DNA of 64,000 bases, from positions 1,488,001 through 1,552,000 of the forward strand of contig VUYV01000149.1 in assembly GCA_008711295.1 (NCBI GenBank), in the 5' to 3' direction. This DNA is from Anarhynchus alexandrinus. Lineage: Eukaryota; Chordata; Aves; Charadriiformes; Charadriidae. Shown here in pieces: positions 26,101 to 35,001 of this stretch. The notes beneath the pieces are model-generated. The model worked only from the letters and a program-made list of their open reading frames with translations, did not search any database and had not been told where the DNA came from. Both the position numbers and the translations under genes were made by a program. Numbering within the stretch: position 1 is the first letter of the stretch; each line of letters begins with the position of its first letter.

Positions 26101-27923
26101 AGATGTGTATTATCTGTGGTTGATACTATTTTAAGTAAACAAACATTTGCTAGTATTAATCTGGATTATAGCTTTCTTACCTCTTGAGTGAATGCCACAA
26201 CCCCTACAAATAGTGTCAGTTTCTCACCGTCTTTTGCTTGATTTCAGTGGAAATAGAAAAGAAAATAAGGAAAGAATCCCAGGAAGTACAATCATATGAT
26301 CTTTTTAAAGGTTTTTACTTAAAGATAGGTAAATAGATTTATTTTAACATAACAATTGTTTGGCAAAAATCATGTATTTAATAGGTAGTATTTGCTCTAT
26401 GAAATTTTGAATTTGGATCTTGGATTAGAACAGAAATAAATAATAACTTGTCAGGAATCCTTTTTGCAAAGCACCTTATTTTGGTAGCTGCAATATTTCC
26501 TTTCCTTGAGGTCTATTTTGTACAGCACACTGTCCAACTAGAATTTCTTAAGCTTTTGGTGAAACCCACTCATCACTAAGGTATTTTCCACTGGACTCCA
26601 AAATTTAAATATGTGTCTTACCAAACCACTAAATTAAACAAATTCTTCATGCCATCAGGAAACGCGATGCAAAGCTTTCATCGTTCTTTTTTCCCTTTAA
26701 GCAGTTTTTACTATCCCTGCACCCTAAATTGCATTAACAGAGTAGGTATTTGATCAAACTGCATTATGGACAGAGTTCTATTGTTCTTCACTTTTTTTCC
26801 CGTTTGTAACCAGCGAATCCACTATTCAAACTGTTGTGCGGAGTTGTTTATGTCTCATGTTGGCATCATGACAATTGAACACATCACAGGCATGTACGAG
26901 CCAGAGCTTGGGAGTCTGGAAACAATAGTGCTCTTCTGACTGCCGGAGTCATCCTGCTCCCTAGAAACCTCACTTGCTACGCCGTGCTTTCGAGAGTGAT
27001 TTAGGTTTTGAACTGTTACAACAGATGAGTTAATCTGTTCACTAAAGAGGAAGAACAGCCCCGAAGTATATTTCTATATATTAAAGAATTTTATGTCTTT
27101 TTGCGTTTCAATGTTATTTTGCTTTCTGTGTTAGGGTTACTACAGTCTAGCATATAGGTTATGTCAGAGAAACGGCCCAGAAAGAAAACATTAAGAGAAA
27201 TGTCAGTAACGTCTAGCTGTTTAAATTATCAACACCTTTGTTGACTGGCCATTCTTCCACTGCAGCCATGTGGCTATGGTACATGACTAGGGCCTAGGAA
27301 ATTGAAATCCTCTTGTTTGTTCTTCACCTGACTGGTTACGTATGACGCTTTTCTCTTGCAAAAGGGTTCGCTTTTCTCTCGCAAAATCTCTTTTCTCCAG
27401 TTTTGCAAAATTGCCTTTCAATGTCAGTGAGGTGCCAGAGGCTAAATGAATGTGAAATATGTCTGATCTTTAGATTAAAGGTGGTAGAAAATGCAAAATT
27501 ATAATGATTTTATCATCATGAAATCAGCTGAAAATATATAGACTCTGAGGTATCTGAAACCCAGTATTCCAACCTATTTCATTTTCTGTACATGTGAAGG
27601 CTTAACTCGTATAGGTGTTGTTCTTTGTTGCTCTGGACATGAAGTCATAGCTTGGATGGAATAAAAAAGGTGTGCGTGTGAGAGAGGAGGAGAGAGCCAG
27701 TGTATAACGTGTACGTGTATTTGCTGAGTTTATGAAACGCAAAAGACAAGAAGCAAAATAACAGTATGAGATCATTTTGGTACAATGTGGTTTCTCTCCT
27801 AAGCTTTTTCTTTTGTTTTGCTTTATTTTACAGTTTGCCCAGCTGGTGTCTGTCTACAAAACTTTGGGTCCAGAGAAGTTCCCTTTAATTGAGCAAACAT
27901 TCTATCCAAATCACAAGGAAATG
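5061..27923 (+). CDS. SYN2: SYN2 (synapsin II), internal part of the coding sequence, four exons
   Basis: Coding parts are 5061-5118, 7523-7614, 11501-11657 and 27834-27923. Synapsin II is a peripheral phosphoprotein of synaptic vesicles that tethers vesicles to each other and to actin; its C domain has an ATP-grasp fold and binds ATP. The joined exons read continuously, 131 whole residues after a split codon, through hallmark stretches [71 protein letters not shown] and [21 protein letters not shown] and NSLES favour SYN2 over SYN1 and SYN3 from my memory of the family, and the nested TIMP4 agrees. This part covers the pre-ATP-grasp half of domain C; the N-terminal A and B domains, the nucleotide-binding half and the variable tail lie outside the window. 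Exon numbers 2-5 follow the mammalian gene and are assumed. Confidence 0.95.
5119..7522 (+). other. SYN2 intron 2
   Basis: 2404-base intron. Apart from the CR1 fragment at 5200-5330 and adjoining TATG/GATA-type simple repeat (about 5335-5362), I see nothing identifiable. Confidence 0.85.
5200..5330 (+). mobile_element. CR1 LINE fragment, 3' end
   Basis: Matches the 3' tail of CR1 in plus orientation, with the landmarks GTAGATGTGGTGCTTAGG, GACATGGTTTAG, GGTTGGACTCAACGATCTTA, TTCCAACCTTAATGATTCTATG. It is a heavily 5'-truncated, non-coding copy. It sits in SYN2 intron 2 between two AT-rich stretches containing TATG-type simple repeats. Confidence 0.9.
7523..7614 (+). CDS. SYN2: SYN2 exon (numbered 3), 92 nt
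   Basis: Acceptor ttcttttcatag and donor gtaaga. It starts on a whole codon and encodes 30 residues beginning [14 protein letters not shown] and ending RNGTKVV, plus two bases of an Arg codon that is completed in the next exon. The stretch belongs to the pre-ATP-grasp fold of domain C. Ile in AVDIQVF replaces the Met I recall in mammals (AVDMQVL), a conservative change. Confidence 0.96.
7615..11500 (+). other. SYN2 intron 3
   Basis: 3886-base intron. It holds a TTTA-type microsatellite at 8255-8280, an AATAAA (8534-8539) followed 19 bases later by A14 (8559-8572), and T/G-rich low-complexity sequence near 8730-8765. No exon or repeat family recognised. Confidence 0.8.
8255..8280. repeat. TTTA-type microsatellite
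   Basis: Short run of TTTA units with one imperfect unit, in SYN2 intron 3. Confidence 0.8.
11501..11657 (+). CDS. SYN2: SYN2 exon (numbered 4), 157 nt
   Basis: Acceptor tctttttcttgctag and donor gtaagt. One base completes the split Arg codon, then 52 residues follow from [16 protein letters not shown] through [16 protein letters not shown] to NFCDKPWV, ending on a whole codon. This is one of the best conserved segments of synapsins, at the end of the pre-ATP-grasp region. The exon ends in phase 0, so any alternative exon beginning in phase 0 would stay in frame. Confidence 0.97.
11658..21853 (+). other. SYN2 intron 4, first part
   Basis: About 10 kb of intron with no exon or transposable element that I recognise. 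It contains a TA-rich stretch near 19697-19730, slightly GC-richer patches around 17110-17300, 18670-18930 and 20280-20500, and hairpin-forming sequences at 20641-20671 and 20771-20793. The short open frames look like chance. Confidence 0.7.
20771..20793. repeat. Perfect 9-bp inverted repeat with 5-base loop
   Basis: CATTGAGCT, loop TTGCC, AGCTCAATG. Flanking GGC/TCT and AGA/GCC could extend the stem with small bulges. Role unknown. Confidence 0.6.
21854..21908 (-). other. AATAAA followed by a 21-base A run, minus strand
   Basis: Read on the minus strand, AATAAA at 21908-21903 is followed about 30 bases later by A21 (21874-21854). This lies about 615-670 bases downstream of the stop of the unrecognised frame at 22522, on the same strand. 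It looks like the 3' end of a reverse-transcribed mRNA, or it could be a chance poly-T tract in the SYN2 intron. Another AATAAA is at 21990-21985. Confidence 0.4.
22522..23121 (-). CDS. Unrecognised open reading frame in SYN2 intron 4, membrane-protein-like
   Basis: 199 codons are open between an in-frame TGA at 23124-23122 and TAA at 22524-22522. The first ATG is at 22974, giving 150 residues starting [20 protein letters not shown]. Two hydrophobic segments are visible, [19 protein letters not shown] (upstream of the ATG) and the stretch [12 protein letters not shown] running into MRFIIFVLC; a polar tail of about 120 residues follows with a possible N-glycosylation site NET and a [15 protein letters not shown] stretch. 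Codon use is mixed rather than AT-driven, unlike the flanking intron. Possible minus-strand acceptors are TGTAG before 23107 and AAACACAG before the codons for VSILLF. It may be the last exon of a nested antisense gene, a retrogene or a retrocopy. I do not recognise the family. Confidence 0.45.
   Translation of the reverse strand, partial: HVLCRSQFALTKIFYYAPILNTVSILLFAGFHSFFKNYYYLGSICVALSMRFIIFVLCAIGLHFFYYALVNIKYFSRRLSTYAFDLLFDTQYEHRGEQTADCSLRTSFCQQELTDNLMKVFKLSKSIQSLTWQLNNETSPTNQFGHINRIQKRWELTKELDVPPVVFHYYNAKPKTTQLDYEWKDNLYGPCIITQVVVL
25459..25479. repeat. Poly-T tract ending in an unresolved base
   Basis: T20 followed by N at 25479. The N marks an uncertain homopolymer length in the assembly. 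Confidence 0.95.
26814..26939 (+). other. Possible alternative terminal exon of SYN2
   Basis: A strong-looking acceptor (pyrimidine-rich tract ending GTTTGTAACCAG) precedes 41 open codons from RIHYSNCC to TGA. It is in frame with the upstream SYN2 exon ending PWV (phase 0) and lies 0.9 kb before the exon starting FAQL. An ATTAAA occurs near 27079. If used it would truncate SYN2 within domain C. No family similarity is recognised, and a chance open frame is at least as likely. Confidence 0.2.
27834..27923 (+). CDS. SYN2: SYN2 exon (numbered 5), 90 nt
   Basis: Acceptor gctttattttacag and donor gtacgt. It encodes exactly 30 residues in phase 0, [20 protein letters not shown] followed by [10 protein letters not shown]. 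It lies 16.2 kb after the previous exon. The intron that follows is the one that holds TIMP4, the same position as in mammalian SYN2. The next expected exon, starting about LTLPTFPVVVKIGH, is not seen before base 64000. Confidence 0.97.
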
Positions 27924-29379
27924 GTACGTGCAAATACCAATATTAAATTTGCTTACTGTCTGTGTAAAACAGGAACTGTAAACACACAATTCATTCCTCC
28001 CGTTTACTGTCTATTTTAAAAGCCATTTTGGAAGCGTTCAGAAGGGTGAGACTGGGTGACCGCTTGAAAGCACGGTGATGGTTAATGGGTAGATGTGAGG
28101 GTAGTCATTTTTCAGCTAACCAACTTCTGATCTTAAAGAGATTAAATGCTTATAAGACACAGAACAACTATTAAAGTGCAAGAGTTGTTTTTATGGTTTG
28201 TTTTCAGCCTAGTCCTTTATGATATCTTCAAAGTGTTTATTATCTGTGTAGATGATGCTCAAGGCTATGTGCCTGACAGTGCAGACCTTTGAACTCCTCT
28301 GAAATCAGGGTGGTTATGACTTGCGATCGTCGTGTACCTGTGCTGACAATAATTCCCAGTCCTTTACAGACATAAATGCATTCATAAAAATAACACTTAA
28401 CGACCTTTACTTATGACATGCTGCAGACATTTTTTTCTTACTTCTTTAATGGTTTCTGAACAGAAATTCTTTCCTGAGTATGTTTTTCTAGAGGAATTAC
28501 TTTTGGCTCTGAGAGGAGCTGGAGGGAGGCTGTTTGCTGATTGAATAGACTGGCATAGAGACATCAATTATTTTTAGAATGTAACCCATTCGGCATATGT
28601 CACACAGCTGTGATTCAAGTGCCATTGCAAGGTCATGGTGAATATATTAGTTAGCTGTTTATGTAAGGTCCCCAAGCCGTAATTGCTGTGTCTGTCTTGA
28701 GACTCTGGCTAGCACTTCATTACCATAGGGGCCATCTAAGATAAGCCTCAGAGACAGCAGTTGACTAAGATTTCTTCTGACGTTGTCTTTCTCCCACATC
28801 TGTCTCATCTTTTGGTGACAAACACAGCATGGTGCAGTTCTGCTGTGCGTTTTGATGTATTGCACAAGTGGCAGGATGGCTCTTCTACTGCTTTGCCACT
28901 TCTCTCAGGTTTCTTTGGACTATTAACTAACAGATGTTTCCACTTCTTTTGTTGCATATGACACTTCTGAAAAGAGCTTTCACTGCAGTTGTGTATTTAG
29001 TAAATTTGCTACACAGAAGTTTTGTAAAGCCAAAGGAGAATGGTACTGTTTGGGAGCAGCAGATCTAAATATTGTCCCAGACGGTCAAATCTTTTCAGAA
29101 CGGAAGGGTTTTTTGTTGATGGGCTTGTCAGGAAAATGTACAACTTTATAAAATTTATATTTTTATTTTTTTTATGCAAAGGAAGTGCATCCCCTTTGGG
29201 GATTCATTTGTAACAGGTGGAGAAGTAGAACCACATCTCATGTTTTGCAATATGCTTTTTAAAATGGTAATAAGTTTTATATCTCTATTTTCCTGAGAAT
29301 GTCCAAGATTAAAGCTCGTTTATAATTTCCTGCACACAATTTATGGTTCTTTCTTCATTATTTTATCAGCTATTATTCA

Positions 29380-29458
29380 GGCTCCCCAGGGAAGCGGTCA
29401 CAGCTCCAAGCCTGTCAGAGTTCAAGGAGGGTCTAGACAACCCTCTTAGTCATACGGT
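29380..29458 (+). mobile_element. CR1 LINE, left part of an interrupted copy
   Basis: Plus-strand CR1 sequence with CCCCAGGGAAGCGGTCACAG, GTTCAAGGAGGGTCTAGACA and ending CTCTTAGTCATACGGT. It stops abruptly where the minus-strand CR1 begins; its continuation is at about 30214-30316. Confidence 0.82.
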
Positions 29459-30213
29459 ATCACGGAATTTTCAGAGTTGGCAGGGACCTCTAGAGATCAT
29501 CTAGTCCCACTCCCCTGCCAAAGCAGGACTGCCCAGAGCACATTACTCAGGACTGCATCCAGGCGGGTCTTGAAAATCTCCAGAGAAGGGGACTCCACCA
29601 CCTCCCTGGGCAGCCTGTGCCACTGCTCTATCACCCGAACCGTAAAGTTTTTCCGTATATTTGAACGGAACTTCCTATGTTCCAACTTGTGCCCGTTGCC
29701 CCTCGTCCTGTCACTGGGAACCACTGAAAAGAATCTGGCTCCATCCTCCTTCAACCCACCCTTTAGATACTCGTACGCCATAATAAGGTCTCCCCTCAGC
29801 CTTCTCTTCTCCAGGCTTAAGAGTCCCAGCTCTCTCAGCCTTTCCTTATACGGGAGATGCTCCAATCCCTCCATCATCTTAGTTGCCCTATGCTGGACTC
29901 TCTCCAGCAGTTCCCTGTCCCTCTTGAACTGGGGAGGCCAGAACTGGACACAGTATTCCATTTGTGGCCTCACCAGTGCAGAGTAGAGGGGGAGAATGAC
30001 CTCCCTCGACCTACTGGACACATTCTTCCCTATGCAGCCCAGGACTCCATTGGCCTTCCTGGCGACAAGGGCACGTTGCTGGGTCATGGATAATTTACTA
30101 TCTACCAGGACCCCCAGATCCTTCTCCTCAGAACTACTTCCCAGCAGGTCCACCCCTAACCTATACTTGTGCCTAGCATTCTTCTTCCCCAGGTGCAGGA
30201 CCTTGCACTTGCA
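29459..30213 (-). mobile_element. CR1 LINE, 5'-truncated, C-terminal reverse-transcriptase-protein region and 3' end
   Basis: The minus strand carries an uninterrupted frame (about 30153 to a stop at 29497, and open a little further upstream) for the C-terminal part of the CR1 ORF2 protein: SEEKDLGVLVDSKLSM, SALVRPQMEYCVQFW, LERVQHRATKMMEGL, LGLLSLEKRRLRGDLI and a tail ending FKTRLDAVL. The RT catalytic motifs and the endonuclease domain are missing by 5' truncation. The 3' end at about 29459 has the usual GATCATCT- and GTGAT-type tail. The open frame suggests a fairly young copy. No host function is implied; the 169-codon open frame on the other strand is its antisense shadow. Confidence 0.93.
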
Positions 30214-30316
30214 AGGTTTAGGTTTAGTTTTAGGTAGTGCTGTGAGGGGCAGAGAGTTGGACTTGATGATCCATATGGCTCCCTTCCAACTCGAGATACT
30301 CTGTGATGCTATGATT
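30214..30316 (+). mobile_element. CR1 LINE, right part (3' end) of the interrupted copy
   Basis: Resumes the plus-strand CR1 tail with GGTTTAGTTTTAGGTAGTGC, GAGTTGGACTTGATGATCC, CCCTTCCAACTCGAGATACT and CTGTGATGCTATGATT. GGTTTA occurs twice in a row at the junction, so a few bases may be duplicated there; the exact boundary is uncertain by several bases. Confidence 0.85.
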
Positions 30317-33300
30317 TTATTGAAAAAGAGGCCTTTTAATGCATTGCTAAATTGCAGTATGTAGAAACAAAGACAATATCCTGTGATTCTGGGACAAGAA
30401 TTAATGTGTTAGCTTTTAATTTTTACATAGTATGACTCTGTAGAAGGTCTACCAGTTGAATTGCAAACTGCTGTCTTGAACAACTGATTGAATTTATATT
30501 CAGTAATAGAACACAAACAAGAAAATGTGTGTGTGTACTTATAAGGCATATTCTGCTTAAGAGTATAACAAATACTTGAGTATTTTTTTCCCCCCTTCGT
30601 TCCTCTACATTGCTCATTAATGTCTGAACTGCTAAGTTATTTGTCTTTCATTTGAACTTTTGAATGTTAATGTTTTCTACAGCTGAGTAATTTTTTACAC
30701 CTTTATATGTAATGAATGTTAACCTGGAGAAAATGAATGCATTTCAGTATTGCATTGCCATACCTGGTTTAGAGGTGCTGTAATAACTGATTGTGATGAA
30801 GCTCATTTATTTGTTTTTTCCTTCTGAAGAAATTATTTGGAACTTTGTGGCTTGAAAAATAATCAGGCAGCTTGGTACAAGATAACATTTTATTCCAATT
30901 CCTAAAATGGGTTGTAAGATGAGCTGAACATCAGAGTCTTCTAGTTCATGAATTGAAATCATGTGATGCTATTTATATATTTTTTTAACACTGTTTATTA
31001 ATAGCTGGCCTCATTTGCATTTACTTTTACAGAATTTAGTATTTACAGTTTAAAATAATTTTTGTAGTTCCTTTTGTGTTCTTCTCTTCCCTTCTTATTC
31101 TCCAAATCGTAACCTAGAGCTCTCTCCCTCTCCTCCAGTGCAAACCAGCTGGGGTGGGGGGTGCGGGGGAAACTCCAAATCTCTGTGAATTGAGTTTTCA
31201 GCTGAGCGTGCCAGAGGTACGGTTGTGCTTCTGTTTCTTTTGCTTCTTTCATACTATGGTGATCATTTGTACTGAGTCTTTAGACGGCAATAAAAGGTAA
31301 ATAAACAAAGATGCCATTCTTTTGTGTAAAAATGGAGCTGTTTTAATGAAACACTTTTTGAAACAGAAACATTCATCTCAGACTGATTAAAACTATACAA
31401 AACGCTGTGAGGCTTTTTGAACTCATTGCTAGTTGAGTCATATCTACAGCCTTTCCCTCAGTAATTAGTTCCCTTTATTTCACTACATTCACACCTCTTA
31501 TGTTCTCTGTCATGAAAAAAAACCCACGGCTTTTTCAACATAATTGTTGAACAATGTAATTAAAATATAACTGGAACTTTGAGAAAAAGCCAGCAATGTT
31601 CAGGGTGTTGTTTTTTCCACCGTTCACCTGTACAGTCTCCCTTCTCTGTTCTTTTCCGGACTAAGTCATGTGAGTCATTTTCAAATTAAAATCAAATGTT
31701 GTACCAGGCTATATTTCTGCTCTAACCTTTCATTTAGCACATACACAGTTTCAAGAAGTAAAAGGAAAATGTTGTAAAAATAATCTGCTGTTGATAATAT
31801 ATCAATGCCGCTACAGTAAAGATCTTGATGGGAAAATAACATATTCGGAATGCCGCATTGTATTTAATCCTTTTCATAATCTTTATCAGTGCTGAATCTC
31901 AGGGAAAATAACTTGTTCTGAGAGGGATTTTTGTAAAGCTTTTCTTGCTATATTTATTGATATGAGGAAAAAATTAATCTTTGTACCATCCATTGTGGGA
32001 AGTTTGGCCAGATTTATGCTCAGACAGAAATCAAAGTGGATGGTCCTTAATTTTGAAACACCCCATATGGGATGTTTTATGGCAGGTCAAATATAAAATG
32101 TTTTTAAAACTAATTCATATTACAGTTTGTTCATAAATACCGAAGAAAACATTTATTTTTACAGGGTACATGAAGAAGGCAGTCTGAGTTGGGTTGGTTG
32201 AGTCTAAGGACTAATTTACTATAAAACTGAAGTAGAAACAGGACTATGTTGAGTTAAAAAGCAGAAAATATCTGTTTGCTGCACAGTGCTATTCAAAAGA
32301 CACCATTACATCAAAATGGATTTGGAAACAAATGCTACACTGTACATGTATTGAATATTAATTAGCCATGTGCTTGATTCAGACTTTGTATGGTTATTAA
32401 GCTCTTGCAGGCTTGTCTGGGAATTGTTTTGGTTTGATCTGAGGAAATAAGGCTTTTTTTTTAAGTCTTTCTGTAAATTAGTAATATAAATGCACAGCAG
32501 TGACAGTAGATAGCACTGTCAATATTGTCTCTGCAATATCAGTTTCTTTTTGGAAGAAATCTAGCCTTTTTATTTCATTTATGGAAGTAGCCGTAATAAG
32601 TCTATGGCCAAATTAGCGTTAGGTAATTTTTTGTTTGTCTTTAGCAAAGCAGAAAACAAACTAGGCTTTACATTTGGCAGCACAAATAATGGTGTTTTAA
32701 TTTAGGATTGTAAATTAAAACAGCAAAACTGATTTACAGTAAATAAAAAGTGAAACGTTGACTGTTAAGGGACATATATTCCTCAAAGGGATAATGGCGT
32801 GCCTTCCTGTTGGCCTTGCGCTATTTGCACTCCATTGGAATTGTACAAGTTTAGCCGTAAAAAAAGTAAGTAAGAATATTTATTCTCCCAAGAGTGTTTT
32901 CAAACCTCTCCTTTAAATATGGATTCATGCAATTGTCAAAGTAAACATTAGAAACAGGAACAGAGTATGTCACAAAAATCATTTATACAGGGTTTTTTTG
33001 CAAGTATACATTATGTATCCAATACAACATATCTTAGGGTGTGACAAGATACATGGGACATGCTGAATTTTATGTCCAAACTACTACTTCATCGAATTGA
33101 ATGGAATTAGAGATGCTTATACACTTCAAGATGTGCATATTTTCTTTGCAAGTTTAAGTCCCAGTGGTTTTAGAAGGACTCTGTAGCAAACAGACTAAAG
33201 GAACTATTTGGAAAAAGTGGCCCCTTGAACCAAGAGGCAGCGACAGCTCTGATCGCTAATGAGCCCGTAGGCTGCAAGCATCCCACTCTGGCTAGCAGGA

Positions 33301-34254
33301 ACGAGTAAAGCATTGGTGTTCAACCTTGAAATAGACCCGATCAACCCAAACGAGAACAGAACTGTCTAAATCTCTGCCTGTTGTTCTAAATTCTCATATG
33401 AGGAATACATGAGAGTATTTTCTAGCCAAAATTGGAATGAAGTGATGGAAATCCAATGAGAAAATTGGACAGAGTAAAATATGTCAGAAATGGCAGCTAT
33501 TAGAGATTCATCTCCTGCGTGACGGTTCTCATCCAGTTTCTAGAAAACAAGCAGTTGGACAACTGTCTAAACTTTGGCATTTACTCAAATAATTTCTGAA
33601 GTTTTACCACTGTGAATTGAATTACTTTTGTAAACTTAAATATGTGTGAGATTAGTTACTAGCTACAGTAATCAATTCATAAAAGTTAAGACACTAAAAA
33701 AACTAAAATGCAAAATACGTTGTAACACTTCTCTAGTATAAGTTCATGAGTTTTACCAAATCTATTATGACCAAGTATGATGGGTATTCATGAATGAAAA
33801 ATCATTAACGTAAATTTAAACTATTAAATAAGGTCAAGTATTTGAGAGCTTTGTAGAAATCACTTGCAGTCTAAGTTATTCAATAGCTATTGCATGGATT
33901 TTTACATGAGTTTCTAAAGCCAAGGCGCTTAACAGCGCTGAAATACAATGACCTACTCGTATTTAGAGAGGCATTATCAAGTACTACAGCTGCCGCGATG
34001 ATGGACATGGTTTCTGTAAATATAAGCAGTTTTAGCCTGTCATTATTTGTGTTGGTTCCGTAACATGGCTGAAGCATTAGAACATCTGGCTTTTCTGTCA
34101 ACAAGGTATAGCTAGTCCATAGGAATACTGAATTGAGTAAGAGGATTTTGATTATCAAGGCTGTTTTTTAACTTAGTTATCAGTGAAAGTTACAACTCTG
34201 TAGATAAAGAAAGCTATGACATAAGTAACATACAAAATACAGAGCACAGATTGT

Positions 34255-34260
34255 TTTAAT
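34255..34260 (-). promoter_or_regulatory. Possible TIMP4 polyadenylation signal (ATTAAA)
   Basis: ATTAAA on the minus strand about 545 bases after the TIMP4 stop. I see no AATAAA closer to the stop on this strand. The 3' UTR would run from about 34803 to near 34240. A hexamer alone is weak evidence. Confidence 0.3.
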
Positions 34261-34803
34261 CACAGAAGTGTTCAACTTGTTTCAACAGATAAGGAAAAAC
34301 AGGGATTTTTGAATCTCTCTTTTATAGCACATTGTTATAATACTTTACATATACACTGTACAATAATTCTTTTGTATCAGAAAACTTTCATACAGAAAAA
34401 ATAGTTCTATAAAACATTCTGTAGTTCATCAGAAAGATTCGGAATAAAACATGGGGCGCTCTTAATGTGTAGATTAGCAGAAATAGGAGACAAAATTCTG
34501 GCAATTCTTTTGTTCTTGTACATTCATATTGGTAAAAGGGAAGCTTGTTATGCCTCAGGACACAGAGGAGCATTCTCAGCTGGAGCCTCTCTGTACAAAG
34601 CATAACGTTACGGAGTAGCTACCTCCAGGAGATTTGTTCCTCGTCTTGCGTGAGTGCCAATTCCACAGACTCCTACTTTAGCTGTACAGGACAATTTGTT
34701 TTTGTTTCTAAGCAACAGATACATTAGAGGATGGCAGTTCAAAGCTGTGAGCGTGCAGTGTTTGATGGAATTAGACTCTGAGGCTTTTTAGGAAGTGATC
34801 GTT

Positions 34804-35001
34804 TTAAGGTTCGCTGATATCAATAAACTCTTTCTCTGGGGGAGGACCGCCTCGGTACCAGCTGCAAGTGCCATCACTTCTCTTGATACAGGCGTAGTGC
34901 TTGGCTTGGTGCCCGTATAGCTTTCTTTCTATCAGCCAGTCTGTCCAGAGGCACTCGTTCGGTGTAGTGATGGAACAGGGCACCATGTAGCAGGTAGTAA
35001 T
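34804..35001 (-). CDS. TIMP4: TIMP4 exon 5, C-terminal domain and stop
   Basis: 65 residues and [41 protein letters not shown] and [13 protein letters not shown] are seen, ending FIDISEP. Acceptor CACATTTAG. The domain holds five cysteines and includes the ECLW and CSWYRG motifs. IKRSDG resembles TIMP2 more than the human TIMP4 sequence I recall, but NECLWTDWL and ERKLYG are TIMP4-like. The intron before it is only 171 nt. Confidence 0.97.
   Translation of the reverse strand: MTTCYMVPCSITTPNECLWTDWLIERKLYGHQAKHYACIKRSDGTCSWYRGGPPPEKEFIDISEP

Larger units (their letters stand above)
23125..27833 (+). other. SYN2 intron 4, last part
   Basis: 4.7 kb of intron between the unrecognised minus-strand frame and the SYN2 exon at 27834. 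It contains a T20 run ending in an unresolved base (25459-25479) and the weak candidate alternative exon at 26814-26939. No further minus-strand exon of the unrecognised frame could be found. Confidence 0.7.
27924..34254 (+). other. SYN2 intron 5 upstream of the TIMP4 3' end
   Basis: 6.3 kb of intron containing the nested CR1 elements at 29380-30316. The remainder is AT-rich with no exon, RNA gene or other repeat recognised. Confidence 0.75.

Noticed and set aside
5061..27923. Assignment of the synapsin exons to SYN1 or SYN3
   Set aside because: ENEDFR, IGMQYAG and NSLES favour SYN2, SYN3 is more divergent here, and the nested inhibitor is TIMP4.
29477..29986. 169-codon plus-strand open frame
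   Set aside because: It is antisense to the CR1 reverse-transcriptase-protein frame and has no domain of its own.
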